Part shown: positions 56,676 through 64,000 of the stretch, one piece after another
How the letters are laid out: each line of letters opens with the position of its first letter
Numbering within the stretch: position 1 is the stretch's first letter
Assembly: GCA_948567375.1 (NCBI GenBank)
Contig: OX419758.1
Location: 38,817,001-38,881,000 of the forward strand
DNA from: Lunularia cruciata
Lineage: Eukaryota > Streptophyta > Marchantiopsida > Lunulariales > Lunulariaceae
Direction of reading: 5' to 3'
DNA length: 64,000 nt
Position numbers and translations under genes: made by a program
The notes under the pieces: generated by a model
What the model saw: the letters and a program-made list of their open reading frames with translations, nothing else
Databases searched by the model: none
Told to the model about the DNA's origin: nothing

Positions 56676-58292
56676 TCAAACTTGTTGCTTGTTTGCCATG
56701 CTCACCACAAATGTTGAAGGTCTTGAGGGTATCATACCCAACTTCTTCATCAACCTTTCTGGCATGGCATTCACTATTGATCCTCCATCAACCAATGCAT
56801 CCTTGATGTTGTGACTATTCACTCTCACATCAATCTTGGAGGCATATTCACAAGCCTCCCATGGTGTTGGCTTTGCATCCACCACCCCCATTGATATCGG
56901 AACTTTTGCCTTCTTCTTCCTCTTGCTCCTTGTAGAATGCAAACCACCTCTAAGCTCCTTTCTCAAGGTAGGGTTCAAAGCAATTAATTGGCCCACTGTG
57001 ATGTTAGCCTTGTGACTACCAACATCCTCCAACACATTGTAGTTCCATTGTTGCTTTGAGATCAAGAAGTCCTCCATCCCCAACTTCTTCCTTGGAGTCT
57101 TTGTTGTTGATGGTGCTAAGATGCAAGTGCTCCTAGTAGACATAGGAATATCCTTGCTTGAAGTAAATCCTTGAGAAGAATGAACATCCTCTGCAAAACG
57201 AGCTCTCTTCTTCTCTTGTGCCAAAAGCTCCAAATTAAGACCCTTGGAGTTTGAGCACTCTCCCTTCTCATACTTGCTCTCAACCACATCTATGGATGCT
57301 ATCCCCTTACCATTGTTGGGATTAGGAGCCACTTGGGTTTCACTATCTCCCTCTTTCCCTCTATTGACTCCCTCATAACCCCTTCCTCCATGGTAAGTGG
57401 AATTTGGGCAATTCCTTTGGATATGGCCTCTTCCTCCACAACCAAAACAATTTCTATCATTTAAATTATTGGCTGGTTGGCCTCCTCTATATGGATAGTT
57501 TCCATAACTCCTAGGCCCTCTCCCTACATTCTGATCCACCTCTCTCTTTTCCCATAGTTGCACCACATTGATCTTGAGATCCTCAAGTTGATCTGTGATG
57601 GTTTGGAGTGGATCTTTTGGTGGAGGTGCAAGAACTGGAGCAACTACTACTTGTGGTGCAGCCCTTATCACCTAATTATCAGAAGTTCCACCATACTTGT
57701 AGCCTTGAGGGGGATGCACAACCTCCTTCACCACCAAATCACTCTCATCCTCTTCCAAACTCTGCTCCATACAAATTGTGATCTTGATAGCTTCAACCTT
57801 GGAAGAAGGTTTCTCATATCTCACCTTGCTTCTAATTTGTGGTCTCAACCCTCCCACAAAATTCTTGGTGAGCATAGCCCCTATGCCAATCATTGTAGTT
57901 TCCGCATCATCCCCACCCTTCTTCAACATTATGCGAAATCTGGACTCTAACTTTTCCACTCTTTCCACATAGACTCCCACTTTATCTCCTTCTCCTTGCT
58001 TGAGAAATGTGACCTCACTCATCAATCTCTCATAACTCTCATCAGGAAGAAAGTTCTCAATGAGTGCTGAAGTCAAAGTCTCTCAAGACTCCTCTTTCCC
58101 ATCTCTCCTCTCTCTCTTTTGGTATTCTGACTCATACCATGTAAGTGCTGCATCCTCAAAGAAATCTGGTAATAATGAGGCCCACTCATTCTTCCTCCTC
58201 TCATTTTTTCCTATGCAAGCTCTCTTGAAGTCTCTCACAAACGCCTCCACATCTTCTCCATCCTTGCCAAAGAAAACCGGAAGTTTCCCCAT
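56676..58292 (-). pseudogene. E4 gag and protease N-terminal half
   Basis: Starts MGKLPVFFGKDGEDVEAFVR at ATG 58292. Capsid region (retrotransposon gag type): DFFEDAALTWYESEYQKRE, then FLPDESYERLMSEVTFLKQG, VGVYVERVEKLESRFRIML and FVGGLRPQIRSKVRYE. Then a basic Gly/Arg/Tyr linker and the intact CCHC knuckle CFGCGGRGHIQRNC (about 57466-57425). Protease motif ALVDGGSIVNAMPERLMKKL (about 56805-56745). Stops in the otherwise single frame: TGA 58083-58085 (Trp in relatives), TAG near 57672, and TGA near 56676 within the protease. gag, protease and pol share one frame, so there is no sign of a -1 shift between gag and pol. Confidence 0.88.
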
Positions 58293-58525
58293 CTTAACCT
58301 CTCAAAGTCTTTCTCTTCTCTCAATTTTTTTTCTCTTTTTTTTTCTCTCACTCTATTACTAATAGAGTATATACATGACTAACACCATCTGAGAATAATC
58401 CACTCTCGGGAACACAAAAGGTTCAGGTTGCTCCAAGATTTCTATAGCAACATCAAATCCTAGAGTGCATATTAATCTAACTCTCATGGATAGTTTATCC
58501 ATAAGTTGAAAGATTATCTCCATCA

Positions 58526-59654
58526 CTAATTTTGAGAACTAGCTGATGAAGGTGGGAGTATTTTTGTAGTTGTACTAAGGCTCTCTCCAAGATCCTTCAC
58601 CAAAGTCTCCAAAAGTGCTTTTACTCCACTACACTCATGTCCTTTTGGAAGTCCTTCCACTCCACAAACCTCACAAAACTCCTTGGTCTTAGATCTTCTC
58701 CCTCCCAATCTTAGTGAAGAATGTCCAACATGCAAACCCAAGTCAAGTAAGCCTTTCCTTTCCCTCAATCTCTTGCTCTCAAAGGTCAATGGACATGAAC
58801 TTGCCTTATGTCCCTTCTCTCCATACAGAAAGCACTTAGACTCACTCTTTCCTCCAAGTGGTGTAGGTTTCTGGATCCTCTCAACACTCTCTTCAAATTC
58901 TATAGTAAACTCTCCTTTCCTCAAATCCACCCCTACAATCACCTCAAGCCCTTGGAGAACCTTGCATAATCTCAATTTCCACTCTTGATGACCCTCCATG
59001 TTCCCAAGATGAATCTAAACACTCAAACATGCTTTTTGTTGATCTCAAACTCCTCATGCATGAGATCTCCACTCTGTAGAATTGACCCTTCCTCACAATG
59101 TCACTCAAATCTCCCAACCAGTATGTTACAGTCCTCTGAAATTTGACATACTTCATCACAACTCTAGGGCGCCTATCCTTGTAAAATTTCAAATCTTTTC
59201 ATCAAGCCATTTGGCCTAGACACCTTTCTATTCAGCACACAAATTTCAGATTTGGTCTGAAAACCATCCCCCTCACTTCAAAAACTCATAACGCCCTGTG
59301 CAAAATTGATCTCTCTCTAATTTTTTGGCAGCAGGTAGGATACAACGCACTGAATTTTCTTAGAAATTTTCAGGCCAATTCACTAAAATTGAAGAAATGG
59401 GAGACTCTGTACAATTTTTGAGAGAGCATGCAGTTGCGGGAGCACTTTACCCTATCAACTTTCAAAAATTCTAGCCCTATGCGCATAATAGCTCTGATTA
59501 TAATTTCAAGTGTGTTAACTGAAAGGTAACCCAATCTATCATGTGTAGAAATTTCAAGTTCAGATCTCAAACTTGAGATTTTGCCCAAAATCACCTTAAT
59601 CCCCTAAATCTGCACTCCACCTCTCACAATCTCTCTAATTCCTCTCATGTGTAC
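58526..59654 (-). pseudogene. E4 ORF0, main part
   Basis: The open stretch 58999-58526 (157 codons from MEGHQEWKLRLCKV) carries CFLYGEKGHKASSC (about 58845-58800; second Cys changed to Tyr) and CEVCGVEGLPKGHEC (about 58686-58640). Upstream, broken frames (59192-59000, 59594-59370) continue the ORF toward the LTR: KISSLRSELEISTHDRLGY and KSMFECLD. A one-base insertion near 59010 splits what is continuous in E2. About 230 bp separate its stop from the gag ATG. Likely a nucleic-acid-binding accessory or second gag-like protein of the element. Inference only. Confidence 0.6.
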
Positions 59655-60346
59655 TGTGAGCCGGCCTGTCTCTCACTCAGGATGAACCTCTGATGGCTAT
59701 TATAGTAGCGCACCATGGACTAAGAAGGCATGGAACCCCAACTCCATCATACTCCTCCAAGGCTAACACTCCAAGACTCAAGACATTGATCACTAGAGAA
59801 CTCAATGAGAGAGAGATAGTTGCAAATGAAAGGATGATGAGTACCTCCTCACCCCTTGTTTATATACTTGTGAAATAGGTACGTACCAAAGTTACTAATT
59901 ACCATAGTAACTCAAGTTACTAGACTAAAAGTCAAGTCAAGTCAAAAAGTAGAAAGGAATATCCATTCACATGGGCATATTCCCCTAAGCATGTGGTCTT
60001 ATCTTGACCCAACCACTAAGTCAAGGATTCCTTCACATGGGCTATCCTTGGACTAAAGAAGAATCCAAAACAAAAAGGCTTGCGGGCCCAAGAGTTCTCA
60101 ACTCTTTCCTCAAAGCCAAACACCTAAGAATAATACCAAGTCAACACACTAAAATCCAAAATAGTGGTGCTCATCTTTTCTACTTCCTCTAAAGTAAGGT
60201 CCCATCTATCTTAGCTATGACTAACTTTAGCTAACCATGACTTATATAGAACCATCCTTTATCTCTATATAAATAATATCTCTTAAGTACTTGTAATATC
60301 AAGCTAAATATCACAATACCACACACATGCACAAATGGGTGTTACA
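59655..60346 (-). repeat. Solo LTR of the E family nested in E4 ORF0
   Basis: Complete LTR, TGTGAGCCGGCC ... GGGTGTTACA, flanked by GTAC on both sides (59651-59654 and 60347-60350). The empty site is preserved in E2 (about 31310-31325, CATGTGTACAAGATG), proving insertion and a 4-bp duplication. Its closeness to E4 LTRs suggests a recent sister copy that later lost its interior. Confidence 0.95.
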
Positions 60347-60530
60347 GTACAAGATGTACAAAATCACCTCAAAGACATCATAATGAACTACAGGGTATAC
60401 AAATGGATCTTGGTTCTCTAGCATAAGTTCAGCCCTCTCCTCTCCTAAGGTTCTCTCCAAGTGAGCTCTCATAGCCTCCTTCTGCCTAATGTAGAATTGA
60501 ACGTGGAACATTATCTTGCCTCCTAGAGAG
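60347..60530 (-). pseudogene. E4 ORF0, N-terminal end
   Basis: Start of ORF0 cut off by the solo LTR: IMFHVQFYIRQKEAMRAHLE, then LGEERAELMLENQDPFVYPV and VHYDVFEVILYILY, reading into GTAC where the LTR was inserted. No stop in this part. An upstream ATG within the LTR/PBS region (60574) is in frame, but whether it is used is unknown. Confidence 0.6.
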
Positions 60531-60548
60531 GTCCCAGCAACGGAACCA
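60531..60548 (-). promoter_or_regulatory. E4 primer-binding site, tRNA-Asp-like
   Basis: Minus-strand TGGTTCCGTTGCTGGGAC four bases after the LTR; shares CCGTTGC.GGG with the remembered tRNA-Asp complement. Confidence 0.55.
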
Positions 60549-60552
60549 AAAA

Positions 60553-61244
60553 TGTGAGCCAGCATGTCTCTCACTCAGGATGAACCTCTGATGGCTATTA
60601 TTGTAGCGCACCATGGACTAAGAAGGCAAGGAACCCCAACTCCATCATACTCCTCCAAGGCTAGCACTCCAAGAATCAAGACATTGATCACTAGAGAACT
60701 CAATGAGAGAGAGATAGTTGCAAATGAAAGGATGATGAGTACCTCCTCACCCCTTGTTTATATACTTGTGAAATAGTTACGGACCAAAGTTACTAATTAC
60801 CATAGTAACTCAAGTTACTAGACTAAAAGTCAAGTCAAGTCAAAAATTAGAAAGGAATATCAATTCACATGGGTATATTCCTCTAAGCATGTGGTCTTAT
60901 CTTGACCCAACCACTAAGTCAAGGATTCCTTCACATGGGCTATCCTTGGACTAAAGAAGAATCCAAAACAAAAAGGCTTGCGGGCCCAAGAGTTCTCAAC
61001 TCTTTCCTCAAAGCCAAACACCTAGGAATAATACCAAGTCAACACACTAAAGTCCAAAATAGTGGTGCTCATCTTTTCTACTTCCTCTGAAGTAAGGTTC
61101 CCTCTATCTTAGCTATGACTAACTTTAGCTAACCATGACTAATACAAAACCATCCTTTATCTCTATTTAAATAATATCTCTTAAATACTTGTAATACCAA
61201 GCTAAATATCACAATACCACACACATGCACAAATGGGTGTTACA
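60553..61244 (-). repeat. 5' LTR of E4
   Basis: Plus-strand ends TGTGAGCCAGCA and GGGTGTTACA; 692 bp; pairs with 52730-53418. Confidence 0.95.
60758..60764 (-). promoter_or_regulatory. TATA box in the E4 5' LTR
   Basis: Minus-strand TATATAA directly after CACAAG, conserved in nearly all E-family LTRs here (e.g. 3284 in E1, 31726 in E2). The likely promoter for the genomic transcript. Confidence 0.6.
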
Positions 61245-62475
61245 ATGCAGTTACTTTGTCTTCCAACTATGTGTTGTCCTCGGCTTCGATTTCTGCCTGC
61301 ACTTCTTCTTCTTCTTTTGCAGCAGCCGGCGCCAACGTCATTTCTCCTCCTTCATCGCTGTCACTACTCGTATCTCCACTCTGTAGCATTAGCTCGGGTT
61401 CCTCCTCGTGTTCTGAGTCTTTGGTCTTGAGCTTGACATCACCTTCCGAGTCTTCATCCTCCGACTTGATCACCAACATACCTCACCTCGGGTTGCCTCT
61501 CTTGGTCTTTTGAGGTTTCTTCATGTCTTTGGCTTCACCCTACTGACTTCTCTTCTTTGAGTTTGGAGTACTTACTTTGATCTCCATGTTCTTCCCTGTC
61601 TTTGTATAGTAGTCATCAGTGCTCCTGATTTGCAAAATGTACTGCTGCTCCTCGACATTGACCTCATTTCTTAGATCAGGATGGAAGTGCAACACCATCC
61701 GAGTTCACTCTGCCGAGTTCAGCAAATTCAACCCGAGGTAGAAATGCACTGCAAACGGCACAATGTAGTGTGGAGGCAATTTATCTCGTAGATTCCACAC
61801 CATTTGTCTCATTCTCCCATGGAAACACCTCGCCCAATTGATCGGTTCTCCTGCAAATAACTTGTGAAAGAACACCGCTTGGTGTTTCATCACATACGTG
61901 GTTCTCTCCAGCTTCAGGATGGCTATCAACGCACTCTCAATTCCTCTCTTCACAGGGTCTTTGTAGCTCTCAACTTTGTACCCATTTTTTGTCTGCTTTG
62001 ATGAGAATGCATCTCTCACTTCTTGGGTTTCTTGAGCTATCTCTCCCTTCCCCAAGAACGTGGCCCCCTGCTCCGAGCCTGCTTCCTTCCCGAGTATGAG
62101 TCTCCAATCCGACTCTGTCCAGCAAGCCGAATTTCGTCTCTTCCCTTCTTCCTTGGGTCCATCGAGACACTTGCTCTTGATGATTTCTATCATGAAACTT
62201 GGAAAGCTCACATTCCAATTCCACGCCAAGAAAGTGATCCAAAGTTGGCTCAAGACTTTGATCCTAGCGATCACATCTAACCTCCAAATTGCATGATTTC
62301 TCACTGTGAATTTAGAGTTCTTCTTTCCTCCTCCCATCTCTTTTGCCTTCTCACTATCTCTCGATTTCACTCTCGCAACTTCTCCCTTACACACTAACGC
62401 ATTTCCAACTCTATTTCCCTTCCCACGATCACCTACAAGATGACTTCTCAATGGTGAAGGAAAATTACTCGACAT
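61245..62475 (-). pseudogene. NW ORF copy A3, N-terminal half (split by E4)
   Basis: Best-preserved N-terminal half: 256 open codons from ATG 62475 (MSSNFPSPLRSHLVGD) to a TGA at 61705. Order: basic region; IWRLDVIARIKVLSQLWITF and LAWNWNVSFPSFM (about 62290-62185); KCLDGPKEEGKRRNSACWTE; ESDWRLILGKE; VESYKDPVKRGIESALIAIL (about 61975-61910); FFHKLFAGEPINWARCFHGR (about 61880-61815, Trp intact); PPHYIVPFAVHFYLGLN (about 61770-61720). After the TGA the same frame goes on (HFHPDLRNEVN..., then 61479-61267: SEDEDSEGDVKLKTKD, EEEEVQAEIEAEDN), very acidic. A TAG at 61267 precedes the E4 junction. With 51381-52729 it makes about 859 codons. Not recognised as any known family. No signal peptide or membrane segment is obvious. 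Confidence 0.75.
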
Positions 62476-62884
62476 TTCATCGTTGCGAGTTTGATTTTTT
62501 TAGAGTTGCACTTTCTTTGTCTTTCTTCACTTTGAGTTTCTACCAAGAAATCACACCTCTTGCATGCACCTATCACTGTCAATCAACCTTCACGCATATG
62601 GGCCACCAGTTTTTGAACGGTCCCTTCTTGAATTTCTCACCCCGATGAAAGGTTGTTAGACTGTCTTCGCCTCGGGTTGAGCTCCCCCCGATACAAAGAC
62701 TCCTTACTTCGTATTGTATGCTGACAAGACATTTCTGAGTACTTTGCTTTATGACCCAAAGTCACTTTACTTTGGGTTTCATCTCAAAGACTCTTTTCTT
62801 CGCCTTCTTTGGCCATACAGGCGCAATCCGACTTCTCTATACACTCTTCTTCTTTATTGTGAAAAAAACAAAAAATGTGGGTAC
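62476..62884 (-). other. Leader of NW ORF A3
   Basis: Matches leaders of A1 (20545-20939) and A2 (35351-35762). Ends at GGTACCCACATTTTTTG (minus), the shared junction. No ORF called. Confidence 0.5.
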
Positions 62885-63150
62885 CATAAGGACCTAAGAG
62901 TGCAAATTGATGTAGTAGAGAGGAAGGCCTATGCAAATGAACAACTCAAGGCAATTTCAGTGAAGATACATGGCCATACTAGCTCCAATTTTGAGGAGAC
63001 ATAGTCTAGCATCATATAAATAGTTGGTGGTTACAAGAAGGAGCTCATGGAACAAATTCACATATGCAAAAGAGGGGGTAGTTTGTCACAAATGCCGCCA
63101 ATTTGTATCACCAATGAGTAGTAATCACAATGAATTCATACAAAATGAGT
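62885..63150 (+). pseudogene. NW-B-type coiled-coil fragment B7
   Basis: Plus strand, reading away from the A3 junction: CGYHKDLRVQIDVVERKAYA, NEQLKAISVKIHGH, then, after a stop, GGYKKELMEQIHICK. Resembles B4 at the matching place (HYKKEQEEQIYAC). Short and broken. Confidence 0.45.
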
Positions 63151-64000
63151 GGTGGCCTAGTTTATCAAGATAGACTAAAGGTCATCTCATAGATAGGATA
63201 GATTAGTTTTTATAGTCAGAGTAGAAGACATTTAATATGTGTACATACTTTGTACATAGCTAGTTAGGTTATGATACAAAGATCTTGTGCATTGCTTGAA
63301 ACTTGATATACTAGTTATAGAGGACAAGGTAATAGGCTAGGGCAGCTATACCACATTTTTTGCACCTACCTAAGATTATGTTAAGACAAGATAAGTAGAT
63401 AAGATGTGATTACCATTGAGCACCTTAAATGTAATTAGGAGATTTCTAGCTCATTATAGCTATTGGATTTCTTCAAGCTAAGTAGGAAGAGTATAAAAGG
63501 CTTAAGCCCAATGTTCACTACATCCCTCTAATGCATCCTTCTTTTGTGGTAAACAAATTTTATACCATCAAGACTCTCGAGTTGGTGTATATGTATTAGT
63601 TTTCACTTTGTATGAATGATTACATGCTTAATTGAGTGGGAATAGAGATTCTTGATGTATGAGCAAAAGCACCTGAGTAAGAGAAATCATTTGTGTGGAG
63701 TTAGAGTATGCAACTCTAGGAGCTCTACAAAGGTTGAGAATGATGAAAATATAGGTTGCCAATTACTTGGAGTGTCATAAAGTAACACTACCTTGTAAGA
63801 TTCAGCAATGTAACCATTCAACACTCTTGTGATGTTGTGTCCTCTAGGAAAGGTGGAATGTAATGTCATAGTCATAAAATTCAAAGTGATTGGACCCTTG
63901 GAAGATCTTACTCTCTACTAGTTTGAACATTCTAGGACCTATCCTGAAGACACCTTGAGAATTGTTGATCTCATATAATCTGAATGTTGTGATGTGATTA
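63151..64000 (+). other. Probable NW-B 3' terminal sequence
   Basis: Non-coding. A TAGGAGA.TTCTAG..ATTGxTAGAT-like run and GGCTTAAGCCCAATG...TTCACT (63500 on) resemble B1's 3' region (11850-11980, GGCCTAAGCCCAATG). TATA box at 63492. Confidence 0.35.
63492..63499 (+). promoter_or_regulatory. Putative TATA box
   Basis: TATAAAAG within the NW-B-like terminal region, 5' of GGCTTAAGCCC. Motif only. Confidence 0.35.

Larger units (their letters stand above)
52730..61244 (-). mobile_element. E4: youngest full-length Ty3/gypsy element in the window
   Basis: Minus strand: 5' LTR 60553-61244, PBS, ORF0 (interrupted by a solo LTR 59655-60346), gag, protease, RT, RNase H, integrase, 3' LTR 52730-53418. 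The two LTRs share private variants (CTATTTAAATAAT, CTTAAATACTTG) and differ at roughly twenty of 690 positions by eye, about 3%. gag to integrase is one frame except for a few stops and one 1-base deletion. It sits inside NW ORF A3, so that ORF predates it. TGCAG at 52732-52736 and 61246-61250 is a possible target duplication, if the outer ~10 bp of the 3' LTR were lost. Confidence 0.95.

Noticed and set aside
61267-61479. Acidic frame as an independent small gene
   Set aside because: It is in the same frame as the upstream NW ORF A3 part (62475-61705) and matches the acidic region of A1 and A2.

Overview
The window looks like intergenic heterochromatin from a large, repeat-rich seed-plant genome. 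A gymnosperm would fit, but the taxon is an inference. No host gene with exons, no rRNA gene and no CRISPR array was found. Almost every stretch that can be named is part of an LTR retrotransposon or an old fragment of one. The copies are nested in each other and carry many stops and frameshifts, often TGG, CAG or CGA turned into stops, as expected from decay of methylated cytosines.

Three related sets of sequences explain most of the window. (1) E family: an autonomous Ty3/gypsy element with ~690-710 bp LTRs (TGTAACACCC ... GGCTCACA) and a primer-binding site resembling tRNA-Asp. It has an extra upstream ORF (ORF0, with zinc-knuckle-like motifs), then gag with CCHC, protease, RT, RNase H and integrase in one frame, with no chromodomain. 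Copies are E1 (+, 2808-10852), E2 (-, 24566-32210), E3 (+, truncated, 42143-44582) and E4 (-, 52730-61244), plus solo or partial LTRs at 8257, 13836, 14257, 24207, 39509 and 59655. (2) NW-A set: ~750 bp LTRs and an unrecognised ~850-codon ORF with a conserved N-terminal block (FFxxL..G..INWA..FH) followed by acidic and coiled-coil parts. Copies are A1 (20545-24206, +), A2 (32211-38622, +, lying downstream of a gypsy pol) and A3 (62884 to 50587, -, split by E4). (3) NW-B set: distant relatives of the same ORF without a visible pol. Copies are B1 (1300-2807 and 10853-11600, split by E1), B2 (14096-14250), B3 (15831-17924), B4 (19841-20544), B5 (38623-39508, weak), B6 (44940-46219) and B7 (62885-63150).

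Layout: 1-13195 is B1 with E1 nested in it and a ~132-bp tandem repeat on both sides. 13196-20544 is a pile of minus-strand NW-B remnants with one solo LTR, tandem duplications and an 83-bp hairpin. 20545-38622 is A1, then E2, then A2. 38623-46745 is NW-B debris, a solo LTR, a tandem duplication, a tRNA/SINE-like fragment, truncated E3 and B6. 46746-50586 is AT-rich with degenerate short repeats and nothing coding that I recognise. 50587-62884 is A3 split by E4, and E4 itself carries a solo LTR in its leader. 62885-64000 is an NW-B fragment and LTR-like sequence.

The candidate for something undescribed is the NW ORF family. Six copies share the same motif block across two subfamilies, and one copy sits in the place where env-like ORFs sit in plant gypsy elements, yet it looks like an N-terminal globular domain plus coiled coil rather than a membrane glycoprotein. 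All alignments here were made by eye.
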